DNA of 64,000 bases from Rhizobium pisi (GCF_003938655.1 NZ_RJJT01000007.1:124001-188000); one strand, 5' to 3'. Positions 17,948 to 27,293 are shown, counted from the stretch's first letter. The notes: generated from the letters alone by a model not told the origin. Numbers and translations: made by a program.

Positions 17948-19852
17948 ATGTCTGCTTTAAGCCTTTTCCGCCTGAGCACCGCCCTCGTCTGCCTTGTTTC
18001 GATCGTGCCGTCGCTTGCCGCCGCCGAGCAGGCGACAGCGGCGAAAGCGCCTTATGCCGAGGCCGGAAACACGAACAAGCGTGGCGATGCCTGCTTCTCG
18101 ACGGTGGATACCAATGCCGCTGTCCATCTTCTCTCTGGCTTCCTCGAAGTCTGGACACCGCGCACGCCCTTCGTAGATGCCGGCGTTGAGGCCCCGGCCA
18201 AGGACAATTGCCCAGCGGTGGCCAAGACGGATTGGGACGGCATTCCCTTCAGCAAGGCCGATGGCCAGGTCGTCAACAAGCCAGTCCATGATGCAAACAT
18301 CGCCTATGTCGTCAAGGCGACGAAGGCCCGGACGGCGGATCAGGCGGTCGCCGCCTATCTCGACGATCGGCGCGGCAAGAATGCCAGCATCGTCGATGGC
18401 CTCGGCCCGCTGACGGATGCCTGGAAGGCGGGCTCCAAGCAGACCACCACGATTACCGAAGTGGCCGCCGATGCGACGACCGTCAAATATGACGACAAGG
18501 GCAACAATCGCGGCGCCGGCAGCAAGCCGGACACGGAAAACAAGACCGATGCCAACCCGGACATGGGCCTTGCCATCGATTTCATCAATGCCGCGAGCGG
18601 TGACGGCTCGACGGAGCCGGCCAAGCGTTATTTTAAATATGCCCGTCCCTATCGTTGGAGCCAGGATGTCTCGGTCATCCCGACGCTCGAGCCCGCCAAG
18701 AACGGCAAGCCGGTCGAGGACGGCGGCTTCCCGAGCGGGCATACGGCAGAAGCCTGGCGCGATGCGCTCGCTATGGCCTATCTCGTGCCGCAGCGTTTTC
18801 AGGAAATGATCACGCGCGCCAGCGAAATGGGCGAAGACCGCATCCTTGCCGGCATGCATTCCCCCCTCGACGTGATGGGTGGCCGCATGCTTGGCACCGC
18901 CACGGTCGTCTACAATCTGAACAAGGCCGACAATTCAGCGCTGAAGAGCGATGCTTACGCCCAGGCGCAATCCTGGCTCGCCGCCAAATCAGGCGTTGCG
19001 GATGCCGGCGCGCTTGAAGTCGCCGCCCATGCAGCGCCGCTTGCCGCGGACCGTTTCGCCGATCATGATGCCAACCGCGCTTATGTGCTGCAGCGCCTGA
19101 GTTATGGCCTGCCCACCGTCCATGCGACCGACCAGCCGGCCCGCGTGCCGCAGGGCGCGGAAGCGCTTCTCGAAACCCGTCTGCCCTATCTCGACGGCGA
19201 GCAGCGCCGTGACGTGCTGAAGACGACGGAGATCGCCTCGGGCTATCCGCTGCTCGACGATGCCGAAGGCTACGGCCGCCTCAACCTGTTTGCTGCCCCC
19301 GACGGTTATGGCGCCTTCGAACAGGATGTGACGGTGACGATGGATGCCGAAAAGGGCGGCTTCAATGTGATCGACACCTGGCGCAACGATATCGGCGGCA
19401 AGGGCAAGCTGGTGAAGCGCGGCAGCGGCATACTCGGCCTTTCCGGCACCAACAGCTATGCCGGCGGCACGGTGCTGGAAGAAGGCGTACTGGTGGCAGG
19501 CTCACCCTCGGCCTTCGGCACCGGCGGACTGACGGTGAACGGCGGCTTTCTCGTCCTGGCGGCCGACAAGCCCCTGACTGTAGGCGGTGATTACCAGCAG
19601 TTCGGCAATGCCGCGGCGAAGCCGACGCTCGGTGCTGACGGCGCAGGCACGCTGGTCATCGCGGGCAAGGCGGCGCTCTCCGGCGACCTCGACGTGACGC
19701 TTGCCGCTGGCTATGACCCGGCGCCCGGAACGACGATCGAGATCCTGAAGGCAGGAGCCGTCACCGGCATCTTCGACAGGTTCACCATCTCCGGCCACAG
19801 GGCGGCCCTTTCCTACGGCCCGACATCGGTCACCCTGACGATCGGCGGATAA
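17948..19852 (+). CDS. Secreted PAP2-family acid phosphatase with autotransporter-type beta repeat
   Basis: 634 residues. A signal peptide (FRLSTALVCLVSIVPSLAAA) precedes a class A acid-phosphatase/PAP2 domain with its three motifs: KYFKYARPYRW, GGFPSGHTAEAWRDAL and RILAGMHSPLDVMGGRM. A middle region (about 340-480) is of unknown fold. The C-terminal 130 residues contain a PATR-type beta-strand repeat, as in autotransporter passengers (GILGLSGTNSYAGGTVLEEG, GGLTVNGGFL). The protein ends in LTIGG right after this repeat, with no beta-barrel translocator. It likely hydrolyses phosphomonoesters in the periplasm or outside. The ATG at 17948 starts the signal peptide; the frame is open upstream without protein-like content. 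Confidence 0.8.
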   Translation: MSALSLFRLSTALVCLVSIVPSLAAAEQATAAKAPYAEAGNTNKRGDACFSTVDTNAAVHLLSGFLEVWTPRTPFVDAGVEAPAKDNCPAVAKTDWDGIPFSKADGQVVNKPVHDANIAYVVKATKARTADQAVAAYLDDRRGKNASIVDGLGPLTDAWKAGSKQTTTITEVAADATTVKYDDKGNNRGAGSKPDTENKTDANPDMGLAIDFINAASGDGSTEPAKRYFKYARPYRWSQDVSVIPTLEPAKNGKPVEDGGFPSGHTAEAWRDALAMAYLVPQRFQEMITRASEMGEDRILAGMHSPLDVMGGRMLGTATVVYNLNKADNSALKSDAYAQAQSWLAAKSGVADAGALEVAAHAAPLAADRFADHDANRAYVLQRLSYGLPTVHATDQPARVPQGAEALLETRLPYLDGEQRRDVLKTTEIASGYPLLDDAEGYGRLNLFAAPDGYGAFEQDVTVTMDAEKGGFNVIDTWRNDIGGKGKLVKRGSGILGLSGTNSYAGGTVLEEGVLVAGSPSAFGTGGLTVNGGFLVLAADKPLTVGGDYQQFGNAAAKPTLGADGAGTLVIAGKAALSGDLDVTLAAGYDPAPGTTIEILKAGAVTGIFDRFTISGHRAALSYGPTSVTLTIGG

Positions 19853-19866
19853 TAATATCGAACCAC

Positions 19867-19900
19867 AGGGCATCCCCTTTCCGTGGGGTGCCCTTCCTTG
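19867..19900 (+). terminator. Probable terminator after the PAP2 gene
   Basis: Near-perfect stem AGGGCATCCCC (19867-19877) against GGGGTGCCCT (19885-19894) with one bulged base, followed by TCCTTGTTCT. It separates the PAP2 gene from urtA. Confidence 0.65.
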
Positions 19901-20040
19901 TTCTCGTCTGCCCGTTTGCCCCCTGCGCCTACGTCATTTGGCGTATGTGTTTTTGCGCTGCAGCACCCGATAGTCCCCTCGGCAACAGTTAATTTCCGTT
20001 TCCGGCCTGTTGCGGAACAAGAAGAGGGGAGTTCAATCAG

Positions 20041-21333
20041 ATGAATCTCAAATCCACTATTACGGGCGCAGCGCTCGGCGCTGTTATGGCCGCATCGGCC
20101 GCCTTCCACGGTGCGGTTGCTGCCGACGACACGATCAAGGTCGGCGTGCTGCATTCGCTTTCGGGCACGATGGCGATTTCCGAAACCACGCTCAAAGACG
20201 CCATGCTGATGCTCATCGACGAGCAGAACAAGAAGGGCGGCCTTCTCGGCAAGAAGCTTGAAGCCGTCGTCGTCGACCCGGCTTCCGACTGGCCGCTGTT
20301 TGCCGAAAAGGCACGCGAGCTGATCCAGAAGGACAAGGTTGCCGCCGTCTTCGGTTGCTGGACGTCCTCGTCGCGCAAGTCCGTTCTGCCGGTTTTCGAA
20401 GAGCTGAATTCGCTGCTCTTCTATCCGGTCCAGTATGAAGGCGAAGAGTCTTCGCGCAACATCTTCTACACCGGTGCTGCTCCGAACCAGCAGGCCATTC
20501 CTGCTGTCGACTACCTGATGGAAAAAGAAGGCGTCAAGCGCTTCGTTCTCGAAGGTACGGACTACGTTTATCCACGTACGACCAACAAGATTCTCGAGGC
20601 ATACCTGATTTCGAAGGGTATTCCGAAAGAAGACATCATGACCAACTACACGCCGTTCGGCTTCTCCGACTGGCAGACCGAAGTTTCCAAGATCAAGGAA
20701 TTCGGTTCGGCTGGCAAGAAGACCGCCGTCGTCTCGACGATCAACGGCGATGCCAACGTTCCCTTCTACAAGGAACTGGGTAACAAGGGCATCAAGGCAA
20801 CCGACATTCCCGTCGTCGCTTTCTCGGTCGGCGAAGAAGAGCTTGCCGGTCTCGACACCAAGCCGCTCGTCGGCCATCTCGCCGCCTGGAACTACTTCGA
20901 GTCGGTCGAAAGCCCCGCCAATAAGAAGTTCATCAAGGACTGGCACGCTTTCACCAAGAACGACAAGCGCGTGACGAACGACCCGATGGAAGCCGCCTAT
21001 ATCGGTTTCAACGCATGGGTTAAGGCCGTCCAGGCTGCCGGCACGACCGACACCGACAAGGTTCTCGACACCATCATCGGCGTCAGCGTTCCGAACCTCT
21101 CCGGCGGCACTGCCACCGTCATGCCGAACCACCACATCACCAAGCCGGTGCTGATCGGTGAAATCCAGGCCAACGGCCAGTTCGAAATCGTCCAGCAGAC
21201 ACCTGCCGTCGTCGGTGACGAATGGTCCGACTACCTGCCTGACTCCAAGGACCTGATCTCCGATTGGCGCAAGCCGATGTCCTGCGGCAACTTCAACGTT
21301 GCGACGGGCAAGTGCGGTGGCAAGGGTTCCTGA
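20041..21333 (+). CDS. urtA: Urea ABC transporter substrate-binding protein UrtA
   Basis: 430-residue periplasmic binding protein. Signal peptide MNLKSTITGAALGAVMAASA with AAD cleavage, then IKVGVLHSLSGTMAISETTL, the UrtA hallmark. Other UrtA-specific blocks are VFGCWTSSSRKSVLPVFEEL, LLFYPVQYEGEESSRNIFYT and the C-terminal MSCGNFNVATGKCGGKG cysteine pair. It captures urea for UrtBC/UrtDE. ATG at 20041 follows GAGGGGAG. A 115-bp gap to urtB holds a weak GTCCGGG/CCCGGGC hairpin but no terminator-like T run. Confidence 0.96.
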   Translation: MNLKSTITGAALGAVMAASAAFHGAVAADDTIKVGVLHSLSGTMAISETTLKDAMLMLIDEQNKKGGLLGKKLEAVVVDPASDWPLFAEKARELIQKDKVAAVFGCWTSSSRKSVLPVFEELNSLLFYPVQYEGEESSRNIFYTGAAPNQQAIPAVDYLMEKEGVKRFVLEGTDYVYPRTTNKILEAYLISKGIPKEDIMTNYTPFGFSDWQTEVSKIKEFGSAGKKTAVVSTINGDANVPFYKELGNKGIKATDIPVVAFSVGEEELAGLDTKPLVGHLAAWNYFESVESPANKKFIKDWHAFTKNDKRVTNDPMEAAYIGFNAWVKAVQAAGTTDTDKVLDTIIGVSVPNLSGGTATVMPNHHITKPVLIGEIQANGQFEIVQQTPAVVGDEWSDYLPDSKDLISDWRKPMSCGNFNVATGKCGGKGS

Positions 21334-21448
21334 GTACGACCCCGATCCGATGATTGCCTGAAGGCTTCCGTCCGGGTTTGATCCCGGGCGGACGCTCTGT
21401 CCCAGCGATCGCGCCGCGAGGCCAACACTATCAAGGGCGAGAAAGCCG

Positions 21449-23086
21449 ATGTATCGCGCCGTAAAGATTTTCCTCATCACGGTTTTCCTGACATTTCCGG
21501 GTCTGACGTTTTCGGGCCTGACAATCTCGAGCGAAGTCCAGGCCCAGGACGATATCCACGTGCTCATCGACGCGCTCGGCGCCGGCGACTTTCCGGAACG
21601 CGAAGCGGCCATCAAAGCGCTGGTCGCTTCCAAGGACCAGCATGTCAGCCAGATCCTGCAGCAGTTGAGCGACGGCCTTCTCTACGTCAATTCCGATGGC
21701 GGCCCGGTTCTCCTCCAGGGCGGTACCGATGACGAGCCGACCTATTCAGACCCGATCACCGGCGAAGCCGCTGCCGATGTCGATCCGGATCTGATGACGA
21801 AGGTCAAGATCAACAACGCGCTTCGCGGCGTCATCAGCGCCGCCACCAGCCAGCTGACACTGATGAGCCCGGACCGTTCCGCGCGGCTTGCCGCGGCGCA
21901 GGGTCTGCTGAAAGATGCTGATCCCGCCAATCTCGACCTGCTGAACTCGGCGCTTGCGGCCGAGAAGGACGCTGAGATCAAGAATACGATGGAAGCGGCG
22001 CGCGCTGTGCTGCTGCTCAAGACGGATGCGAGCGTCGAAGACAAGAAGGCTGCGATCGATACGATTGCGGCGCGCGGCAATCGCGATGCGCTGACCATCC
22101 TCACGACCACACTCGAAACCGCGCCAGAAGACCTGAAACCGGCGATCCAGGCGGATATCAGCTCCATCAATCGCAGTCTGGCGTTGTGGGATATCGTCCA
22201 GAACATCTGGTACGGATTGTCTCTCGGCTCGGTACTGCTGCTTGCCGCGATCGGCCTTGCCATCACCTTCGGCGTCATGGGCGTCATCAACATGGCGCAT
22301 GGCGAAATGGTGATGATCGGCGCCTATACGACCTATGTGGTGCAGGAATACATAACCTCAGCCTTTCCGGAACTTGCCGACTATTCGCTGGCCTTTGCCG
22401 TGCCTGCGGCCTTCGTCTTTACGGGCTTCGTCGGTCTGGTGATCGAGCGCGCGGTCATCCGCTATCTCTACGGCCGGCCGCTCGAAACGCTGCTCGCCAC
22501 CTGGGGCGTGTCGCTGATCCTGCAGCAGGCAGTGCGCAGCATCTTCGGCCCGACCAACCGCGAGGTCCGCAATCCGACCTGGATGTCCGGCGTCTTCGAT
22601 CTCGGCGGGCTCGCCATCACCTGGAACCGGCTGTGGATCATCGTCTTCTCGATGGTCGTGTTCCTGACGCTGCTGATGCTGCTCAAGCGCTCCGCCTTCG
22701 GCCTGCAGATGCGTGCCGTTACGCAGAATCGCCGCATGGCGTCGTCGATGGGCATCCGCACCGGCTGGGTCGATGCCTTCACCTTCGCGCTCGGCTCCGG
22801 CATTGCCGGCATCGCCGGCGTGGCGCTCAGCCAGATTGACAACGTCTCGCCAAACCTCGGCCAATCCTACATCATCGACAGCTTCATGGTCGTCGTCTTC
22901 GGCGGTGTCGGCAATCTCTGGGGCACGCTGGTCGGCGCACTCTCACTTGGCGTCGTCAACAAGTTCCTCGAGCCCTTCGCCGGCGCCGTGCTCGGCAAGA
23001 TCCTGGTGCTCGTCCTCATCATTCTCTTCATCCAGAAGCGTCCGCGCGGGCTCTTCGCACTCAAAGGAAGGGCGGTGGAAGCATGA
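21449..23086 (+). CDS. urtB: Urea ABC transporter permease UrtB
   Basis: 545 residues. Unlike LivH, UrtB carries a signal-peptide-like start (KIFLITVFLTFPGLTFSGLT) and a helical extracytoplasmic extension of about 230 residues before the permease core. The core begins IVQNIWYGLSLGSVLLLAAI and has the motif VINMAHGEMVMIGAYTTYVV and the late GGVGNLWGTLVGALSLGVVN. The extension (DFPEREAAIKALVASKDQHV) has HEAT-like helical pairs. It overlaps urtC by 4 bp. Confidence 0.95.
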   Translation: MYRAVKIFLITVFLTFPGLTFSGLTISSEVQAQDDIHVLIDALGAGDFPEREAAIKALVASKDQHVSQILQQLSDGLLYVNSDGGPVLLQGGTDDEPTYSDPITGEAAADVDPDLMTKVKINNALRGVISAATSQLTLMSPDRSARLAAAQGLLKDADPANLDLLNSALAAEKDAEIKNTMEAARAVLLLKTDASVEDKKAAIDTIAARGNRDALTILTTTLETAPEDLKPAIQADISSINRSLALWDIVQNIWYGLSLGSVLLLAAIGLAITFGVMGVINMAHGEMVMIGAYTTYVVQEYITSAFPELADYSLAFAVPAAFVFTGFVGLVIERAVIRYLYGRPLETLLATWGVSLILQQAVRSIFGPTNREVRNPTWMSGVFDLGGLAITWNRLWIIVFSMVVFLTLLMLLKRSAFGLQMRAVTQNRRMASSMGIRTGWVDAFTFALGSGIAGIAGVALSQIDNVSPNLGQSYIIDSFMVVVFGGVGNLWGTLVGALSLGVVNKFLEPFAGAVLGKILVLVLIILFIQKRPRGLFALKGRAVEA

Positions 23087-24246
23087 TAACGGCCTTCCTT
23101 CTCCGGTCGCTCGATCGCAGGATCTCCATCGCCGTCGCCCTCTTGCTGGCGATCGCCATTCTCGTGCCGGTGCTGAATCTCGCAACCGGCCCGGCCCATC
23201 CGCTGCACATCCCGACCTATATCATGGCGCTGTTCGGCAAGTATCTGACCTACGCGCTGCTGGCGCTGGCGCTCGATCTCGTCTGGGGCTTCTGTGGCAT
23301 CCTCTCGCTCGGCCATGGCGCCTTCTTCGCGCTCGGCGGTTATGCGATGGGCATGTACCTGATGCGCCAGATCGGCTCGCGCGGCGTCTATGGCGATCCG
23401 ATCCTTCCTGACTTCATGGTGTTCCTGAACTGGAAGGAACTTCCCTGGTTCTGGTACGGCTTCGACCATTTCTGGTTCGCTGCGCTGATGGTGCTCTTCG
23501 TGCCGGGCCTGCTTGCCTTCGTCTTCGGCTGGTTCGCCTTCCGCTCGCGCGTCAATGGCGTCTACCTCTCGATCATCACCCAGGCGATGACTTATGCGCT
23601 GCTGCTTGCCTTCTTCCGCAACGACATGGGGTTCGGCGGCAATAACGGCATGACCGATTTCAAGGACATCCTCGGCTTCAACATCCAGGCGGACGGCACG
23701 CGCGCAAGCCTCTTTGCCGCGACCGCAGTCTTCCTGGCGCTGTCGCTGGTGATCGCCTCGGCGATCGTGCGCTCGAAATTCGGCAAGGTGCTGGTCGGCG
23801 TGCGCGATGCGGAGAGCCGCACGCGCTTCCTCGGCTACCGCGTCGAGCATTTCAAGCTCTTCACCTTCGTCGTCTCGGCGATGATGGCGGGCATTGCCGG
23901 CGCGCTCTACGTGCCGCAGGTCGGCATCATCAATCCCGGCGAATTCGCACCGGCCAACTCGATCGAAGTCGTCATCTGGACGGCGGTCGGCGGACGGGCG
24001 ACGCTGATCGGGCCGATCATCGGTGCGATCCTCGTCAACGGCGGCAAGACGATCTTCACCGGCCTCTTCCCGGAGATCTGGTTGTTTGCGCTGGGCGGCC
24101 TCTTTGTTGCCGTCACGCTGTTCCTGCCGAAGGGCGTCGTCGGCACGATCGCGCAATATCTCGGCAAACGGAAAGCCGTCTCCAATGCTGCCCCGCCCGC
24201 GGCGCAGGAAGACGATCTCGAGCCGAAAATCCAGGCAGCGGAGTGA
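23083..24246 (+). CDS. urtC: Urea ABC transporter permease UrtC
   Basis: 387-residue LivM-type permease; the segments LDLVWGFCGILSLGHGAFFA, RVNGVYLSIITQAMTYALLL, the UrtC-specific NNGMTDFKDILGF and the C-terminal WTAVGGRATLIGPIIGAILV are visible. ATG at 23083 overlaps the urtB stop by 4 bp (ATGA). It forms the urea channel with UrtB. Confidence 0.95.
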   Translation: MITAFLLRSLDRRISIAVALLLAIAILVPVLNLATGPAHPLHIPTYIMALFGKYLTYALLALALDLVWGFCGILSLGHGAFFALGGYAMGMYLMRQIGSRGVYGDPILPDFMVFLNWKELPWFWYGFDHFWFAALMVLFVPGLLAFVFGWFAFRSRVNGVYLSIITQAMTYALLLAFFRNDMGFGGNNGMTDFKDILGFNIQADGTRASLFAATAVFLALSLVIASAIVRSKFGKVLVGVRDAESRTRFLGYRVEHFKLFTFVVSAMMAGIAGALYVPQVGIINPGEFAPANSIEVVIWTAVGGRATLIGPIIGAILVNGGKTIFTGLFPEIWLFALGGLFVAVTLFLPKGVVGTIAQYLGKRKAVSNAAPPAAQEDDLEPKIQAAE

Positions 24247-24251
24247 GCGCC

Positions 24252-25007
24252 ATGATTCCCGACGTCAAACCCAACAGCGTGCTCTATCTCAACGGCGTCT
24301 CGGTTTCCTTTGATGGCTTCAAGGCGCTGAATTCGCTCTCGATCGTCATCGAGCCCGGCGAACTCCGCGCCATCATCGGCCCGAACGGCGCCGGCAAGAC
24401 AACGATGATGGACATCATCACCGGCAAGACCCGGCCCGATGAAGGCGAAGTCTTCTTCAACGGCACGATCGACCTGACCAAGAAGGACGAGGCCGATATC
24501 GCCCAGCTCGGCATCGGCCGCAAGTTCCAGAAACCGACGGTCTTCGAAAGCCATACGGTCTGGGACAATCTGGAACTGGCGCTGAACCGCCGCCGCGGCG
24601 TGTTCTCCACCCTGTTCTATCGGCTCTCCGGTGAGGACAAGGCGCGCATTGAGGAGATCCTCGAAACGGTGCGGCTGACGCACCGGCGCGACGAATTCGC
24701 CGCCAATCTCTCGCATGGGCAGAAACAGTGGCTGGAGATCGGCATGTTGCTGGCGCAGGAGCCGAAGCTGCTGCTGGTCGACGAACCGGTGGCCGGCATG
24801 ACGGATGCCGAAACGGCGGAGACGGCGATCCTGCTCAAGGATATCGCTAAGACCCGGTCGGTCGTCGTCGTCGAGCACGACATGGGCTTCATCCGCGACC
24901 TCGGCGTCAAGGTCACGTGCCTCGCGGAAGGCTCGGTGCTGGCGGAAGGATCGATCGATTTCGTCAGCTCCGATCCGAAGGTGATCGAGAACTATTTGGG
25001 GCGGTGA
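24252..25007 (+). CDS. urtD: Urea ABC transporter ATPase UrtD
   Basis: 251-residue ABC ATPase: Walker A GPNGAGKTTMMDIITGKTRP, signature LSHGQKQWLEIGMLL, Walker B LLLVDEPVAGMTDAETAE, switch VVVEHDMGFIR. The wording NGVSVSFDGFKALNSLSIVI is UrtD-like. ATG at 24252 is favoured by GGAG eight bases upstream; the GTG at 24243 overlapping the urtC stop would add three residues. Confidence 0.95.
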   Translation: MIPDVKPNSVLYLNGVSVSFDGFKALNSLSIVIEPGELRAIIGPNGAGKTTMMDIITGKTRPDEGEVFFNGTIDLTKKDEADIAQLGIGRKFQKPTVFESHTVWDNLELALNRRRGVFSTLFYRLSGEDKARIEEILETVRLTHRRDEFAANLSHGQKQWLEIGMLLAQEPKLLLVDEPVAGMTDAETAETAILLKDIAKTRSVVVVEHDMGFIRDLGVKVTCLAEGSVLAEGSIDFVSSDPKVIENYLGR

Positions 25008-25083
25008 GGGATGCAACTTCCAGGCTTGAACCTGACAAAAGAAGACGCTCTAAAACGAGCGGGTTTCATTGTGGGGTTTCATC

Positions 25084-25602
25084 ATGGCTTTTCTCGGTAT
25101 TCTGGTAGCGGCGCTCAGCGGCGCGGTCATCTGGTATTGGCGTTTTAAAATGGTGCGTGAGGTGGGAAACGAGATCATCGATTCCGTCGAGCGGATGCGG
25201 GGCGCTTATAAGCGCAAAAAGTTTCGCAAGCAGGCCGAGGTAGCGCCGCTGGCCTCGATCGCCGATCCGGCGATAGCAGCGGTGGCCTTCTTCTTCTGCC
25301 TTGCCAAGGAAAAACCGATGTATCTGGACGCTGCGAAGAATGTCGTCCGCAACCGCATGAAGGGCATCATCCGGCCGGGCGACATGGATGAAGTGCTGCT
25401 TTTCGGGGAGTGGGCGTCAAAAAACGTCACCAGTCCCGAAGATCCGATCCGCCGGTTCCGGGATCTCTGGATAAAGGCTCTCGGCATGCACGAGCGTCAG
25501 CAACTGATCGGCATTGCCGAGGAAGTGGCCGAGGCCGGTGGCGAGAGAACGAAGGAACAGGAATACGCCCTGCAGATGCTGAGGCGCACGTTGATGAATT
25601 GA
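25084..25602 (+). CDS. Unknown membrane-anchored protein inside the urt operon (possibly TerB-like)
   Basis: 172 residues: one N-terminal membrane segment (MAFLGILVAALSGAVIWYWR), a basic stretch (RMRGAYKRKKFRKQAE), then a helical domain of about 115 residues (SIADPAIAAVAFFFCLAKEK; FGEWASKNVTSPEDPIRRFR; QQLIGIAEEVAEAGGERTKE). The helical part loosely resembles the TerB/DnaJ-like helical fold, but I do not recognise it firmly. It sits 76 bp after urtD and 18 bp before urtE, so it is likely co-transcribed; most urt operons run urtD-urtE without it. The membrane anchor predicts a cytoplasmic domain at the inner membrane, next to the transporter ATPases. Confidence 0.65.
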   Translation: MAFLGILVAALSGAVIWYWRFKMVREVGNEIIDSVERMRGAYKRKKFRKQAEVAPLASIADPAIAAVAFFFCLAKEKPMYLDAAKNVVRNRMKGIIRPGDMDEVLLFGEWASKNVTSPEDPIRRFRDLWIKALGMHERQQLIGIAEEVAEAGGERTKEQEYALQMLRRTLMN

Positions 25603-25620
25603 TGGGGAATGGGTGAACGG

Positions 25621-26316
25621 ATGCTGACAGTCGAAAACGCAAACCTCCACTACGGCGCCGCCCAGGCGCTGCGCGGCATCTCGGTCAAGGCCGAGATGGG
25701 CAAGATCACCTGCGTGCTGGGCCGTAACGGCGTCGGCAAGAGTTCGCTTCTGCGCGCCGTGACCGGCCAGCATCCGCTTTCGGCCGGCACCGTCACCTTC
25801 AACGATGCCAGGCTCAACGGCCTGCCGCCCTTTGCCCGCGCCAAGCAGGGCATCGGCTATGTGCCGCAGGGCCGCGAAATCTTCCCGCTGCTGACCGTCA
25901 AGGAAAATCTCGAGACCGGCTTTGCGCCCCTTGGCCGCCGTGACCGCAACATTCCGGACGATATCTTCAGTCTTTTCCCGGTGCTGAAGTCGATGTTGTC
26001 GCGTCGCGGCGGCGATCTTTCCGGCGGGCAGCAGCAGCAATTGGCGATCGGACGCGCCATGGTGACAAGGCCGAAGATCCTCGTACTTGATGAGCCCACA
26101 GAAGGCATCCAGCCGTCGATCATCAAGGATATCGGCCGGGCGATCCGTTATCTCCGTGATTCCACAGGCATGGCGATCCTGCTCGTCGAACAGTATCTCG
26201 ATTTCTGCCGTGAGCTTGCCGACTACGTCTACATCATGGACCGCGGCGAGATCGTGCATGAAGGGCTTGCCGAAACGCTGGATACGCCGGAAGCGCGCCG
26301 TCATCTGACCGTCTGA
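25621..26316 (+). CDS. urtE: Urea ABC transporter ATPase UrtE
   Basis: 231-residue ABC ATPase starting MLTVENANLHYGAAQALRGI, the UrtE hallmark. Walker A is GRNGVGKSSLLRAVTGQHPL, signature LSGGQQQQLAIGRAM, Walker B ILVLDEPTEGIQPSIIKDIG, switch LLVEQYLDFCREL. ATG at 25621 gives the family's usual length; an in-frame ATG at 25609 would add four residues. Last gene of the urea transporter operon; urease genes begin 151 bp downstream. Confidence 0.95.
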   Translation: MLTVENANLHYGAAQALRGISVKAEMGKITCVLGRNGVGKSSLLRAVTGQHPLSAGTVTFNDARLNGLPPFARAKQGIGYVPQGREIFPLLTVKENLETGFAPLGRRDRNIPDDIFSLFPVLKSMLSRRGGDLSGGQQQQLAIGRAMVTRPKILVLDEPTEGIQPSIIKDIGRAIRYLRDSTGMAILLVEQYLDFCRELADYVYIMDRGEIVHEGLAETLDTPEARRHLTV

Positions 26317-26393
26317 TCGGCAGATGCCGCTTTTTGCGGCAGAGGGTGCGGCGTCTGACAAAACCTTCCGCCGCTGCCAAAGGTTTACCCGGA

Positions 26394-26408
26394 CGGCATG
26401 GGAATTGC
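26394..26408 (+). promoter_or_regulatory. Sigma-54 (RpoN) promoter match upstream of ureD
   Basis: CGGCAT-GGGAA-TTGC matches the -24/-12 consensus TGGCAC-N5-TTGC at 8 of 10 positions, including the invariant GG and GC at exact spacing. It lies 60 bp before the ureD start, in a gap otherwise free of genes. Sigma-54/NtrC control of urease on nitrogen limitation is common; I did not find a clear NtrC palindrome (TGCACC-N5-GGTGCA) beside it. Confidence 0.55.
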
Positions 26409-26467
26409 TTGCTTTCCGTCATCCGCGCGATTGAATGAAAACCGGTGGCGTGGCCGAAGAGGACGAT

Positions 26468-27289
26468 ATGACGATTGCGGCGGCGAGCACGAGACCGCAA
26501 AGAGCGGAAGGACGTGGGCATCTGGCGGCAAAGCTGTTCGATGGCCGCACGCGTATCCGCGAACTCTATCAGGAGGGCGCGGCAAAGATCCGCCTGCCCG
26601 ATACCTTCGATGCTTCGATGGAAGCCGTGATCATCAATACCGCTGGTGGTTTGACAGGCGGTGACCGCATGGCCTGGAGCGTCGTTGCCGGCGCCGGTAC
26701 GCGGATCGACGTCACCACCCAGGCCTGCGAGAAGATCTACAAGGCTTCGGCCGGCACGGCGGAGGTTTCGACCACGATCGAGGTCGGCGCGGGTGCCCGC
26801 GTCGACTGGCTGCCGCAGGAGACGATCCTTTTCGACCGCGCATCGCTGTCTCGCCGGCTGGATGTCGATCTTGACGAGAAAGCCGAATTTCTGGCCGTCG
26901 AAGCCGTGCTGCTCGGGCGCAAGGCGATGGGCGAGATGATGGAGACGGGGCTTTTCCGCGACCGCTGGCGTATCCGCCGGTCCGGCCGTCTGATCCATGC
27001 CGAGGAACTCAGGCTTTCCGATGGCGTGGCGGCCCTTGCCGCGCGCCAGGCCGTGCTCGGCGGGCAGGTGGCCTTTGCGACGCTGCTCTATGCGGGGCCG
27101 CTGGCGGAGGCCTATCTCGGCAAGGTGCGGCCGCTCGTCGAAGGGCCGATGGGCGGAGCGAGCGCCTGGAGCGACAAGCTCATCGTGCGCCTTGCCGCGC
27201 CTGACGGCTTCTCGCTCAGAAAAATCCTGATCCCGGTCATTTCCGCCTTGCGCAACGGCGCGCCTGTGCCGAAAGTCTGGAATCTATAA
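26468..27289 (+). CDS. ureD: Urease accessory protein UreD
   Basis: 273-residue scaffold protein that binds apo-urease and recruits UreF/UreG for nickel insertion. Family blocks: [80 protein letters not shown] and [23 protein letters not shown] at 26468 follows GAAGAGGA and gives the usual length; an ATG at 26435 in frame would add 11 residues. First gene of the urease cluster, right after urtE. Confidence 0.94.
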   Translation: MTIAAASTRPQRAEGRGHLAAKLFDGRTRIRELYQEGAAKIRLPDTFDASMEAVIINTAGGLTGGDRMAWSVVAGAGTRIDVTTQACEKIYKASAGTAEVSTTIEVGAGARVDWLPQETILFDRASLSRRLDVDLDEKAEFLAVEAVLLGRKAMGEMMETGLFRDRWRIRRSGRLIHAEELRLSDGVAALAARQAVLGGQVAFATLLYAGPLAEAYLGKVRPLVEGPMGGASAWSDKLIVRLAAPDGFSLRKILIPVISALRNGAPVPKVWNL

Positions 27290-27293
27290 ACCT

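Noticed and set aside
15871..17979. 702-codon open frame within the hybrid kinase gene in another frame
   Set aside because: Low-complexity His/Arg/Asp/Leu content, fully inside the well-supported kinase gene; a shadow frame.
19940..19960. Sigma-54 promoter upstream of urtA (TTGGCGTATGTGTTTTTGC)
   Set aside because: The GG and GC elements are 15 bp apart rather than 12, so the required -24/-12 spacing is wrong.
22358..24156. Long open frames antisense to urtB/urtC and similar frames opposite other genes
   Set aside because: Arg/Asp/Gln-rich composition expected from the complement of GC-rich coding sequence; no ribosome-binding sites or domains.
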